Assembly (NCBI GenBank): GCA_028287465.1
Contig: JAQBPO010000022.1
Span: forward strand, 54,813-118,812
Direction of reading: 5' to 3'
DNA: 64,000 bases
Source: Fibrobacterota bacterium
GTDB taxonomy: Bacteria > Fibrobacterota > Fibrobacteria > UBA11236
The notes under the pieces are model-generated. The model saw only the letters and a list, made by a program, of their open reading frames with translations, was not told the origin of the DNA and did not search any database. Both the position numbers and the translations under genes were made by a program. This document shows, one piece after another, positions 43,527 through 51,845 of this stretch (positions within the stretch are counted from its first letter, which is position 1; the number at the start of each line of letters is the position of its first letter).

Positions 43527-45228
43527 AGTGGTAGCCATACGCGTCGGCAAGCGCATCATCTACGTCCTGGCCGGCGGCCTGGCGGTCCTCGCGGCCATGC
43601 AATGCAGCAACCGCCCCACCGAGGTGGCGGACGGCGGGGGCGGCTCCGAAGCGGTGGCCCTGATAGGCTCCTTCGAGTATCCGGATCATACCCCAGCGGC
43701 CATGGCGCGCGTGCGTCTCCGCCCCAAGCTCTTCCTGTCCGATACGGGCAGGGCCGCCTCCCCCGAGGCCGGCACCGTCATCGATGCGGTCACGGACGCT
43801 TCCGGGAACTTCCGCATGGACTCGGTCAAGCGCGGCGAATACTTCCTGGAAATCAACGACAGCTCCTCCCGGGGCCTGCTCGTCCCCTGCGTCCTGACGG
43901 GCGATACTTCGGAGGTGAAGCTGGGCAAGGCGGCCCTCCAGCCCACGGGTTCCGTCATCGGATCCATCGTCCCCCCGGAAGGCTTCGCGGGCCGCACCTA
44001 CGTACAGGTCTACGGCCTGGAACGCCAGGTCAAGGCCGATTCCGCCACCGGCCGGTTCAGCGTGGAAGGCATGCCGGAGGGGACTTATACCCTGCGGGCG
44101 GTATACAGCGCCGCGGCGGTGGACCCCCGCGAGATAGACAGCGTGGCGGTCGCGGCCGATTCCCCGGATCCCACCGATATCGGAGCCGTGCGCCTGGCCT
44201 CTTTCGAGAACGAGAACTACTCCGCCTGGCCGCAGTCCAGGCGCCTGTACCTGAACACCACCGCCGCGGGCGCGAACGTGGCGGGCAACGTCGACGATTT
44301 CCCGGTGCTGGTGCGCCTGACCCGGGCGGAGTTCGATTTCTCGCAGAGCCGCGGCCGGGGCCGGGACATCCGCTTCGCGGACGCCAAGGGGAAACGCCTG
44401 CGTTACGAGGTGGAGCGCTGGGATTCCACCGCCGCCCTGGCGGAGATATGGGTCAGGCTGGACCGGGTCGCGGGCAACTCCAATACCCAGTACATCACCA
44501 TGCATTGGGGCCTGGCCGGCGCCGAGGACGTGACCGATTCCCGCCAGGTCTTCAGCGCGGAAGCGGGATTCGCGGGCGCATGGCACCTGAACGAGGACGC
44601 TCCGGACACCGTGACGGCGGACCTCTACAAGGACGCGGTCGGCTACGACCCCGCCGCGGACCGCGTGGCATCGGCCGATCGTTCCGGCGTGATCGCCAAT
44701 GGCGCCTCCTTCGCCGGGAGCGACTACGTCACCGTGCCCGTCGCCAATCCGCTACTGCAGCCGAACGCCAAGGTTTCCGTATCCGCATGGATCAGGGCCT
44801 CGCGCACGGGCTCCATCGCGGGCAACATCCTGTCCATGGGGGACAGCTACAACCTCCGTCTCAACCCCAACGGTTCCGGGCGCTTCTCCTTCTTCAACGG
44901 CGAGGCCGTAGGCGTGGAAACGCCCAAGGGCGTGAACCTGCTGGATTCCGCCTGGCACCAGCTGGCCGCCACCTATGACGGGACGAGCATGGCCCTGTAC
45001 GTGGACGGGAAGCCGTCGGCCCGCGCCGCCGCAAAGGGCCCGATAGACTACCGCTTCTGGCCCAGCTTCGTAATGGGGCGCCACGGGAACCGCAAGCCCG
45101 GGTACGATTTCATCGGCAACCTGGATCAAATCGAAGTTTCGGGGGAGACCGCGCGTTCGGCGGATTGGATCAAGCTGGCCTATGAGAGCCAGCGGCCCGG
45201 GGCGAGGCTGGTGGAGTTCCGCCCCTAG
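43516..45228 (+). CDS. Surface protein with DUF2341 and LamG (concanavalin A-like) domains
   Basis: The start at 43516 is chosen over one 12 bases upstream because GAGGGG lies 5 bases before it. The 570-residue product has an N-terminal signal or anchor (about 10-33); a cysteine follows at LAAMQC but its context is not a good lipobox. Then come a carboxypeptidase-regulatory-like region (about 50-220), a DUF2341 domain (about 235-350, RLYLNTTAAGANVAGN and DFPVLVRLT) and a LamG lectin-like domain (about 370-560, with VSVSAWIRAS, WHQLAATYDG and LDQIEVSG). Likely binds a surface glycan. It is coupled to the regulator gene and convergent with the secretin. Confidence 0.85.
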   Translation: MKLRVVAIRVGKRIIYVLAGGLAVLAAMQCSNRPTEVADGGGGSEAVALIGSFEYPDHTPAAMARVRLRPKLFLSDTGRAASPEAGTVIDAVTDASGNFRMDSVKRGEYFLEINDSSSRGLLVPCVLTGDTSEVKLGKAALQPTGSVIGSIVPPEGFAGRTYVQVYGLERQVKADSATGRFSVEGMPEGTYTLRAVYSAAAVDPREIDSVAVAADSPDPTDIGAVRLASFENENYSAWPQSRRLYLNTTAAGANVAGNVDDFPVLVRLTRAEFDFSQSRGRGRDIRFADAKGKRLRYEVERWDSTAALAEIWVRLDRVAGNSNTQYITMHWGLAGAEDVTDSRQVFSAEAGFAGAWHLNEDAPDTVTADLYKDAVGYDPAADRVASADRSGVIANGASFAGSDYVTVPVANPLLQPNAKVSVSAWIRASRTGSIAGNILSMGDSYNLRLNPNGSGRFSFFNGEAVGVETPKGVNLLDSAWHQLAATYDGTSMALYVDGKPSARAAAKGPIDYRFWPSFVMGRHGNRKPGYDFIGNLDQIEVSGETARSADWIKLAYESQRPGARLVEFRP

Positions 45229-45280
45229 GCCTCCTGGCCCTTGGGACAAGGCCCGAGCGGAAGGCGCGGGATTGCGGAAG

Positions 45281-45303
45281 CCGGCGGGATGCCGGCCCGC
45301 CGG
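45281..45303. terminator. Hairpin between convergent genes at the secretin end
   Basis: Perfect 8-bp stem CCGGCGGG / CCCGCCGG with a 7-base loop, 53 bases past the DUF2341/LamG gene and 3 bases from the secretin stop. TCTT follows on the plus strand, so it could terminate both genes. Confidence 0.5.
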
Positions 45304-45305
45304 TC

Positions 45306-46667
45306 TTACCTGCGGGAGGAGGAATCGGCCTTCACGCCGCCGGTCTCGAATACCAGCTCGGATGACTTGTGGATGATCTTGGGCTTGATTTCGATGATTA
45401 GGTTGGTCTTGCGTTTGATGCTCAAGCGGTGGGTAAACAGGGCGCCAATCAAGGGAATCTGGCCCAAAATCGGGAGCTTCCGTAGTTCTTCCGTATTTTC
45501 CTCGGACAACAATCCCGCCAAAAAAATCGTCTGCCCGTCCGCAACCCGCACGGTTGTCTTGGTGGTACGGACCTTGACCAAGGGCAGATCCGAATTCGGC
45601 CCCTTGAAGCCGGTTATGGAACTGACTTCCGGTTCAAGGTTCAAGGTGATTTCCGCATCTTCGTTTACATGAGGCATCATCTTTATCTTCACCCCAACAT
45701 CCTCATGCTGCACCTGTTGATTGGCGCCTCCGCCTGCAACGGCGGCGGAGTTATAGCTCTGGATGACATAGGGAATCCGTTCTCCGATATGAAGGCTCGC
45801 CTCCCGATTGTTCATGGTGGTAAGTTTGGAGTTCATCAGGACGCGGGCATCGCCATTTTGGATGAGCATGTCGAGAAGGATATTGAGGTTGATTGGCGAC
45901 CGCACCCCGCCTTTGAGAAGGTAGCCCTGACTGACGGGCGCTGAGGGGAATCCGATGTTCGCCGATACCGGGGACAATGCCCCCCAATCGATCCCATACC
46001 TGTCCGTATTGTCCACCGTTACTTCGATAAGTCGGGTTTCGAGAAGCACTTGGGTGTGAGGATGATCGATGGAGCGGACAATGCGTTCGATTTCGTTGAT
46101 GACGCGGGGACTAGCATAGGCGATCAGCCTATTTCCGCCTCGATCCACTTTCACATTCTTGCTGAAGTCCGCAAGAAGGGTGGCGACCTCCTCCGCGTCC
46201 GCATAGTTCAGGGCGATGACGTAGCCGGATTGGCCCACCTCGTCCTTGAGCTTACCCTGTTCGCCGATCAGCACGGAATTGCCGATGATCTCATAGGAAA
46301 GCCCGGCGGCGCGTACGATCAGGTCGATGGCTTCCGATACCGGAGTCTTGTTGAGAATAATCGAGATCTTGGCTTTTTGCACCCCTTCACCGGCAACGAA
46401 ATTCATGCTCGAGCGATCGGCCATGACCTTGAGGATCTCGGACAGATTGGCGTCCTGGGCGTTCAGGGAGATGACGTTGCGGAGGAGGGGATTCGGGTCC
46501 TTGGTGATGATGGGCGATTCGGTCCTGATTTCCACGGTCCCCGAGCCCGCAACCGCCGGGGTTCCGGAGGTGGCTGGTGCGCCGACAGGGGCGCCCGAGG
46601 CGATCCCGATGGCTAGGAGGCTCCCGAAAAAAGCCGAGAGGCGGCGTTTGGGTCGATTCATGGTCAT
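45306..46667 (-). CDS. pilQ: Type IV pilus secretin (short PilQ)
   Basis: The 453-residue outer-membrane secretin has a signal peptide (about 1-25), an STN/N0-like domain (about 63-135, ISLNAQDANLSEILKVMA), an N1 domain (about 146-215, containing GYVIALNYADAEEV) and the secretin pore domain (about 240-440, with VGVKIKMMPHVNEDAEITL and LFTHRLSIKRKTNLIIEIKP, quoted here as VGVKIKMMPHVNED and KRKTNLIIEIKP). It lacks the peptidoglycan-binding AMIN domains of longer PilQ proteins (~700 residues). It is the last gene of the unit beginning at 57877 and follows the PilP-like gene by 12 bases, as in canonical pilMNOPQ clusters. Confidence 0.9.
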   Translation of the reverse strand: MTMNRPKRRLSAFFGSLLAIGIASGAPVGAPATSGTPAVAGSGTVEIRTESPIITKDPNPLLRNVISLNAQDANLSEILKVMADRSSMNFVAGEGVQKAKISIILNKTPVSEAIDLIVRAAGLSYEIIGNSVLIGEQGKLKDEVGQSGYVIALNYADAEEVATLLADFSKNVKVDRGGNRLIAYASPRVINEIERIVRSIDHPHTQVLLETRLIEVTVDNTDRYGIDWGALSPVSANIGFPSAPVSQGYLLKGGVRSPINLNILLDMLIQNGDARVLMNSKLTTMNNREASLHIGERIPYVIQSYNSAAVAGGGANQQVQHEDVGVKIKMMPHVNEDAEITLNLEPEVSSITGFKGPNSDLPLVKVRTTKTTVRVADGQTIFLAGLLSEENTEELRKLPILGQIPLIGALFTHRLSIKRKTNLIIEIKPKIIHKSSELVFETGGVKADSSSRR

Positions 46668-46679
46668 TCTGATTCCGCC

Positions 46680-47279
46680 TTATTTTTTCTGGAAGTTCCG
46701 GTTTCCGGAGATGTCGTAACTGTAAACGGCGGATTCGTCTTCCATCGTGATTTCTTTACTCGTAATCTTGGAAACCTTGCGCGTCCCGACCATGTCCCCC
46801 ACGTCCACAGACAGGGAGCGCTCCCCGTCCATGACGATGGCGGTATGCTGGCCATAATCGTCCGCGATGATCGCGGTGAGTTTCACGCGGTCCGGCGGGG
46901 GCGCGGGCTGCTCGGGGGGGCTTTCGGTATCCGCTTTGGCGACGGAGCCCTTTGCGCCTTTGCCTGGGTTTTTCCCGGGGGATGATTTTGCCGATGCCAC
47001 TCGGCGGGGTGCCGTTTCGGGAACGGCGGTCGCAACCTCCCTACGGCGGCCGGTCATGGGGTCCTTGCCGCCGGGGTAGGCGAAACTGGCGCGCTTCGCC
47101 AAAACGTCCTCCAAATGATCGACGAGATCGATGAACTTTTGATCGTAGCCTTCCGTGGTCGCGAGGGAAACATGCACCTCGCGGCGGAATCCGTTGTTCT
47201 GGGAGAAAACACGCAGCGCCAGGCCCAGGGCCATGACCATGGCCAGAACTGCAGCGGCCATGAATGGATTGAAGCGCAT
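46680..47279 (-). CDS. pilP: PilP-like pilus alignment protein
   Basis: The 199-residue protein has one N-terminal membrane helix (about 8-27), a Pro/Ala/Lys-rich linker (about 90-128) and a small C-terminal beta-domain (about 130-195: VKLTAIIADDYGQHTAIVM, then SLSVDVGDMV). This resembles the PilP/GspC homology region that binds the secretin. Unlike classical PilP it shows no lipobox and is anchored by a helix, so it is nearer GspC in topology. Position between pilO and the secretin supports the call; sequence alone would not. Confidence 0.75.
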   Translation of the reverse strand: MRFNPFMAAAVLAMVMALGLALRVFSQNNGFRREVHVSLATTEGYDQKFIDLVDHLEDVLAKRASFAYPGGKDPMTGRRREVATAVPETAPRRVASAKSSPGKNPGKGAKGSVAKADTESPPEQPAPPPDRVKLTAIIADDYGQHTAIVMDGERSLSVDVGDMVGTRKVSKITSKEITMEDESAVYSYDISGNRNFQKK

Positions 47280-47281
47280 GG

Positions 47282-47863
47282 TTACCCTTTCTTCACCCGG
47301 AACGTGTCCAAATGGAATTTGATGGAAACGTAGTGGCGACCCTGAGAGAGGGGGGTGGCGGAGGCCTTGCCGATTTTCGCATTGGAGGAAACCGTCGTTT
47401 CCCGTCCCGGATCCTCAACGTCGAAGGAGGTCATTGCCATGACGCGGCGGCTGTTTTCCAGTTTGGAGCACAATTCCCCGAAGCTGAAGAAATCCCCCTC
47501 CAACTGGATATCGTATCCGTAGGTCGTCACTCTCCCTAAGGTGGTCGGGGTAAACGGGCGCACTGAAACCAGGCGCATCTTCAGGTCGCTTACGCAGGAG
47601 GTGAGGAAATCGAAAAGGACGGACTCGTAGGAAACGCTGTCCTTTTGACCCGCGAATTCCATGTTGCCGTACACGAGCTCCCGCACATGGTTCAGGTTTT
47701 CGGAAACGATTTTCGCCGTGGCCAACTGGTTGGATGTGACGATCCGTTCTTTCTCGAGTTCCTTGAAGCGCGGAACGAACTGAGACGTATAGAAGTAATC
47801 CGCTGGAATGACTCCCAAGGCGGATATGGCCATGGCCACGAGCAGGGTTTCACCGGATTTCAC
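47282..47863 (-). CDS. pilO: PilO-like pilus alignment protein
   Basis: The 193-residue protein has a single N-terminal helix (about 5-25), a coiled coil (FKELEKERIVTSNQLATAK region, about 34-60) and a periplasmic ferredoxin-like domain (about 85-190) with SVRPFTPTTLGRVTTYGY and the typical LEGDFFSFGELCSKLENS, quoted here as EGDFFSFGELCSKLE. This is the PilO layout; PilO pairs with PilN to link the cytoplasmic PilM ring to PilP. It overlaps pilN by 4 bases. Confidence 0.8.
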   Translation of the reverse strand: MKSGETLLVAMAISALGVIPADYFYTSQFVPRFKELEKERIVTSNQLATAKIVSENLNHVRELVYGNMEFAGQKDSVSYESVLFDFLTSCVSDLKMRLVSVRPFTPTTLGRVTTYGYDIQLEGDFFSFGELCSKLENSRRVMAMTSFDVEDPGRETTVSSNAKIGKASATPLSQGRHYVSIKFHLDTFRVKKG

Positions 47864-48450
47864 TGGGCCAATCCTTTCACGGTATAGGCGGAAAAGTCGA
47901 AAACGATACGGCCGCCGCCCTCGCTGCGATCAGCCAGGTTCAGCTGAACCCGACCGAAGGTGTCTGAAAAGGTCGTGTCGTTGCGAAGTCGATTCATGTA
48001 CTGGTCGAGGACAAGCAATTGGTCCTGTTGCGGGCTCAGGTATCCGTACCCTTTTACGGTCAATACGTTATTGTTGAAGGTGAAACCGGTAATCGAATAA
48101 TTCTCGGGCAGATGCTTCGCCATGGACGCGAGCTTCTTCGTCCAGAAGATGCCCTTGCCTTGAAGATCATTCAGGAGTTCGATATCCGTTTTGTCCACGA
48201 TGAGTTTGGCCGCCGTATATTTCTTGTATTCCTGCTCCAAACGTACGACCTTGTCCTTCTCGCTGGTGAGGACGTGTTCCATCTGGGTGATGGTCAGTCC
48301 CGAATAAAGCAGCGAAAGGAGAAAGAATCCGAAACATCCCATGCCGAGGATGGCCGCAAGGCGGTTCTGGCGCTCGGACTTGATCTCCTTTTCGCGCAAT
48401 TCCCGGATCAGGTTCAGCCGATATAGGTTCCTGCCCTCTTTGGCGATCAT
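47860..48450 (-). CDS. pilN: PilN-like pilus assembly protein
   Basis: The 196-residue protein starts with a short cytoplasmic segment that includes LYRLNLIRELREKE, close to the INLLPxRE motif by which PilN binds PilM. A membrane helix (about 29-50), a coiled coil (about 55-90) and a periplasmic domain (about 100-195) follow. The tail fits the PilN fold: LDQYMNRLRNDTTFSDTF. It overlaps pilM and pilO by 4 bases each, so expression is coupled. Confidence 0.82.
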   Translation of the reverse strand: MIAKEGRNLYRLNLIRELREKEIKSERQNRLAAILGMGCFGFFLLSLLYSGLTITQMEHVLTSEKDKVVRLEQEYKKYTAAKLIVDKTDIELLNDLQGKGIFWTKKLASMAKHLPENYSITGFTFNNNVLTVKGYGYLSPQQDQLLVLDQYMNRLRNDTTFSDTFGRVQLNLADRSEGGGRIVFDFSAYTVKGLAQ

Positions 48451-49400
48451 TTATCCCCCCGCAGCGCCAAGGCTATCGCCAAATCAAAACGACCCGGGGC
48501 AGGCTCCCTTAAGGACCCGAGTTGCCGGGCCAGATCCATCTTCCCGGTCTGGAGTCCCGTGGAATTGCGGATTTGGAGACTCACCTGATCCTGATCGAGG
48601 TAATCGCCCAACATGATGATTTCCTGGAATCCGGAGACCTGATAATTTTTCTCGTAGAAAAGAAGGGATCGGGAGATTTCCTCGGCGAGCGAGCGGATTC
48701 GTTTTTCGCGATCGCCAGGGGATGCCTTTTCCCCGAAAACGTCTTCCGCGGCGAAATAAATGTTCCGATTGAAAAAAGGGGAGTGCTCGCCATCGATGAC
48801 GATGGTGGAGACTTGGGGCCCGACATGCAAGGCGACCAAGGGGTAATCGCCTTCCTGCCCGCCTTTCCAGGACCAGAGTGCGTTCGCGATCGCCACCGGC
48901 AGGACATCCACGACAATGGCATTCAGGCCTGCCTTATCCAGGATGCCCAAGTGGCGATTGAGGACGGAGTTGGATGCAAGGGCGACCATAACCTGCGCCA
49001 TACCGCCGTTCGAAACACCTTCATCATCATCCAATATCTCGAAATCCAGCGAGGAGGTAGCCACTTCGAAATGAACGGTTTTCCGGAGCTCCAAGCGCAA
49101 GGCCTGCTCCATCTCCTCGGCTCCCAGTTTGCGGAAAGCGACCTGGGCCGCGAAAACCTGCTTTCCGGCCAAGCAGGCGATGAGGGATTCGCGGGCCCCT
49201 ATATTGAGCAGGCTTTTGACTTTCCGGAATCCCTCCAGAAGACCGCCATCCTCGGAAAAGTCCCCTTTGACCTCTTCAAGCCGGTCCACGGAGTAGGCTC
49301 CGCGACCGTCCGAGGATAGCCTTGCCGCTCTGATGGCCCGGTGATCGTGTTCGATGCCGAAGGCGAATCCGGGCTTGGATGTCTGGATGCTCCGCTTCAT
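48447..49400 (-). CDS. pilM: PilM-like actin-fold pilus assembly protein
   Basis: The 317-residue cytoplasmic protein has the layout of PilM: an actin-like ATPase fold with FAFGIEHDHRAIRAARL at the start (nucleotide-binding phosphate-1 strand), the shuttle region LGAEEMEQALRLELRKTV (about 92-109, the 'EMExAIxxE' PilM signature), a phosphate-2 strand YPLVALHVGPQVSTIVIDG (about 186-204), and ISRSLLFYEKNYQ near 240. It forms a ring at the inner membrane with PilN and the motor. The gene follows the PilX-type gene by 49 bases. Confidence 0.88.
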   Translation of the reverse strand: MKRSIQTSKPGFAFGIEHDHRAIRAARLSSDGRGAYSVDRLEEVKGDFSEDGGLLEGFRKVKSLLNIGARESLIACLAGKQVFAAQVAFRKLGAEEMEQALRLELRKTVHFEVATSSLDFEILDDDEGVSNGGMAQVMVALASNSVLNRHLGILDKAGLNAIVVDVLPVAIANALWSWKGGQEGDYPLVALHVGPQVSTIVIDGEHSPFFNRNIYFAAEDVFGEKASPGDREKRIRSLAEEISRSLLFYEKNYQVSGFQEIIMLGDYLDQDQVSLQIRNSTGLQTGKMDLARQLGSLREPAPGRFDLAIALALRGDK

Positions 49401-49449
49401 GGCGATCCATCCGGGGACTGGGGGAATTTCTTTTTCATTTTCACCAGGA

Positions 49450-49938
49450 TTAAAGAAGTTGCCAATTGGTTAAGCTGAGATTCGGGGGGGTGCCGGCGGG
49501 CGCTCCCGGTCTGATGTCCACATCGCATCTGAGCTGGAGGGTGATATCCCCTTTCACGGCCGTTGCGGCCACCGTTTTCGGCGCATTCGGCGGGGCCGCC
49601 GGGGCGTTGTCGATGACCTTTACCGTGACCGATGAACCGTTTTCGAGGGCGCCCGAAAAAATAACCTGTCCGCCGGCCGTCCATGAGATTTGATTCGTAC
49701 TGATTATGTTGACGCTGTTCGGATGATTGCGCAACCACCCGGTCCCGATAAGCAATCCGGATTCGGCATCGTTATAACATTGCATCCTGCGAAATGAGGC
49801 ATCCTCGCCGTTGATGGAGTTGCCCGCAACCCACATCAAGCTTGCCGCGGCCATGGACATGGCCATGGAAAGGCCCAATACCATCACCAGCACCGATCCT
49901 TTCTGGCTCACCAATTGCGGCTTACTGAATTTCGGCAT
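49450..49938 (-). CDS. PilX-like minor pilin or pilus assembly protein
   Basis: The 162-residue product begins with SQKGSVLVMVLGLSMAMSMA (about 11-30), a PilX-type N-terminal helix with a glycine before the cleavage site but without the pilin glutamate at position +5, as in PilX/GspK-like minor pilins. The NDAESGLLIG segment (about 56-65) matches the typical PilX 'AEAGL' helix. The rest is a short beta-domain with two cysteines. Its coding sequence overlaps the PilW-type gene by 31 bases, supporting coupled expression. Probably a tip or priming subunit. Confidence 0.72.
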   Translation of the reverse strand: MPKFSKPQLVSQKGSVLVMVLGLSMAMSMAAASLMWVAGNSINGEDASFRRMQCYNDAESGLLIGTGWLRNHPNSVNIISTNQISWTAGGQVIFSGALENGSSVTVKVIDNAPAAPPNAPKTVAATAVKGDITLQLRCDVDIRPGAPAGTPPNLSLTNWQLL

Positions 49939-50519
49939 ACGAAGGTCTCGGATTGCATGGGTAAGGTCGCAGGGAGACCCGCCACCCTCATGTTGTAGTG
50001 GAAATTGAAGGAAACGTAATGGCCGGCGAGCGCGGCTTGGAACAATCCAAGGGACTTCGGTCGGAATGAATTCGGATTGTTATCCATGTAGACGGTATCG
50101 GAACCGACCACGAATGGATTCCAACCCCCACCAAGATTCCTTTCTTCCAACCGTCCGATTCCGCCGGCAAGGGCAACGACCCGGAAGCTTTTGAACACGT
50201 TCTTGTCCTTATCGCAAAAGACAATACCCTGGTTCACGGATTCCTTCGCGTTAAAGGTGTCACCCAAGGGCGGATCCAATACCGGGCATGTCGGGGGTGA
50301 CGCGTCCTCCTCAGCATAAACGAAGGTAGCCTTGACGGCCGCGCGTTGGATTTCCTCGGAAACCACGTTGGCGATCTGGGTCAACCGCAACTGGGTTGAA
50401 TTGAACGCCAGTTCCGAATTGTTGACGTGAAGGAGGGTGATCACCACGCCAGGAATGATGACCGAGATGATCCCCGCCACCATGGCTTCGATCAATGTGA
50501 ATCCGCTTTGGGTTTTCAT
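49908..50519 (-). CDS. PilW-like minor pilin
   Basis: The 203-residue prepilin has a short leader and the peptidase site SG|FTLIEAMVAG (glycine at 6, glutamate at +5), followed by a hydrophobic helix. The body is a beta-rich domain with several cysteines (CPVLDPP, FCDKDKN and a near C-terminal TFVCRN), which may form disulfides. This length and arrangement fit the PilW class of minor pilins. The start overlaps the PilV-type stop as ATGA. Confidence 0.8.
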   Translation of the reverse strand: MKTQSGFTLIEAMVAGIISVIIPGVVITLLHVNNSELAFNSTQLRLTQIANVVSEEIQRAAVKATFVYAEEDASPPTCPVLDPPLGDTFNAKESVNQGIVFCDKDKNVFKSFRVVALAGGIGRLEERNLGGGWNPFVVGSDTVYMDNNPNSFRPKSLGLFQAALAGHYVSFNFHYNMRVAGLPATLPMQSETFVCRNSVSRNW

Positions 50520-50953
50520 CGTACCTGGGTAATCCGTTTGCTCAAGGTTACGGATACGGGTTTGCCGCCCTCGGACCAGGCGACATTCGAAGACATAACC
50601 TGGTACGGAATGGAAACAGGCGTGCCATCTATGTTCAATACGAGATTTGAACTCGAAATGCCCAGATTCCGGGTGGCCAAGGTCGATGCTTGTTCGGGTT
50701 CACCTGGGTCCAATCGAATGGTGTCATTGATGAGTGGGAGCCCGTGGCCATAATTGAAAAAATGATGCTGGGTATCCTCGAGCTCTTCCTGGGCGATGAG
50801 GCGCGCCTGGCGATTATGATCGCTGCCCAAGCGAAGATTGGAGGCGTTCACGATCATGATGGAGATCGCCGAAACCGTCATCCCGAGTATTATCGACGCG
50901 ACCATGACTTCCACCAAGGTGAAGCCATTCGGCGACGGATGGGGCGCGCGCAT
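50516..50953 (-). CDS. PilV-like minor pilin
   Basis: I start this 145-residue prepilin at 50953, giving a 10-residue leader and the site NG|FTLVEVMVASIILGM with the +5 glutamate. An upstream ATG at 51031 would overlap the previous pilin gene by 56 bases and give an over-long leader. The pattern NRQARLIAQEELED after the helix is typical of PilV/GspI subunits. It overlaps the PilW-type gene by 4 bases and is expected in the tip complex. Confidence 0.82.
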   Translation of the reverse strand: MRAPHPSPNGFTLVEVMVASIILGMTVSAISIMIVNASNLRLGSDHNRQARLIAQEELEDTQHHFFNYGHGLPLINDTIRLDPGEPEQASTLATRNLGISSSNLVLNIDGTPVSIPYQVMSSNVAWSEGGKPVSVTLSKRITQVR

Positions 50954-50975
50954 TGTTGGATGCCCTTCAATCCTT

Positions 50976-51335
50976 TTAAAAGGCTGCCGAGGCTTGGACG
51001 GGGTCATCGGGATTCGAGTTTTCGGTGACAATCACAAGGTTCGGGGCTGTTTGGACAACAATGGTGAACTGGGTCGCATTAGGCAGGAAAACGGCGGCCC
51101 TCAGGCTATCGGTGCTGGGCGGGCTGCCCTTTCGCCGAGTTATCGAACTGGCTGTGATAGCCGCCGTCTGCGCCAAAGCGAGGGCGGCCTGCGTTCTCTG
51201 CGTTCTGATATATCCCGAATACATGGGAACCGCCACCGCAGCCAATATCGCCACGATGGTCGAAACGACAAGAATCTCGATCAGGGTGAAACCGCTGCTC
51301 GTTCCATTCCGGCCGTTCCGACTTTTCATTTTCAT
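50976..51335 (-). CDS. Type IV pilin (pseudopilin-like), 119 aa
   Basis: The small prepilin has a 15-residue basic leader, the cleavage site SG|FTLIEILVVSTIVAILAA with glutamate +5, and the conserved VAVPMYSGYIRTQR stretch. The C-terminal domain is only ~65 residues and has no cysteines, so there is no disulfide-bounded D-region. It may be a minor pilin or a second major pilin. It lies 19 bases behind the larger pilin gene. Confidence 0.85.
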   Translation of the reverse strand: MKMKSRNGRNGTSSGFTLIEILVVSTIVAILAAVAVPMYSGYIRTQRTQAALALAQTAAITASSITRRKGSPPSTDSLRAAVFLPNATQFTIVVQTAPNLVIVTENSNPDDPVQASAAF

Positions 51336-51354
51336 TCCAGTACCGAGCGATTTC

Positions 51355-51771
51355 TCAATAATTGTAGTGAGCCGTATCAGCGGCCACCGTCGAGGCGGAA
51401 TGTTGGGTCCTTACGGATCCGTTCGTGGTAAAGGAGGTGATAAGGAATTTGATATCGATAGGAAGCTGCAACTTGCTGATTGATACTCCAGATGCATTCT
51501 GGCAGTCCAAGGTCGCGGATGCCGTTCCGGCGGACTCGGTAGTCGCCGCGATGCCGGTGCCGACCACATGCCCGGTCTGGTTGATGCACGATCCCATGAA
51601 GGATGCGACGGAACCTGCGGCGTTGGAAGCTGCGTTCACGCGGGAGCTGGATACATAACTCGTATACATAGGCACCGCCACCGCGGCCAAGGCAGCCACG
51701 ATAATCGCCACCACGATTACTTCAACAAGGGTGAAACCCTGCTGGCTTTTGGAATTGCTGATTTTGTTCAT
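51355..51771 (-). CDS. pilA: Type IV pilin, probable major subunit, 138 aa
   Basis: Started at 51771 (AGGAG six bases upstream), the prepilin has an 11-residue leader, cleavage site QG|FTLVEVIVVAIIVAALAA, glutamate +5, and VAVPMYTSYVSSSR. Two cysteines in the C-terminal half (INQTGHVVG preceded by C, and LDCQNASG) could close a disulfide loop. It has the strongest ribosome site of the pilin genes and directly follows pilC, which makes it the best candidate for the main fibre subunit, although the choice over the shorter neighbour is inference. Confidence 0.82.
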   Translation of the reverse strand: MNKISNSKSQQGFTLVEVIVVAIIVAALAAVAVPMYTSYVSSSRVNAASNAAGSVASFMGSCINQTGHVVGTGIAATTESAGTASATLDCQNASGVSISKLQLPIDIKFLITSFTTNGSVRTQHSASTVAADTAHYNY

Positions 51772-51845
51772 CTTTATCTCCTGAAGTGAATTGGATAATG
51801 AATGGCCGAACTGCACACGAAAGGTCCTGGATGCCGCTGTTGTCC

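Noticed and set aside
43516..43620. Lipobox in the DUF2341/LamG protein
   Set aside because: The cysteine is preceded by AMQ, which lacks the small residue expected at -1; anchoring by lipid is therefore not claimed.
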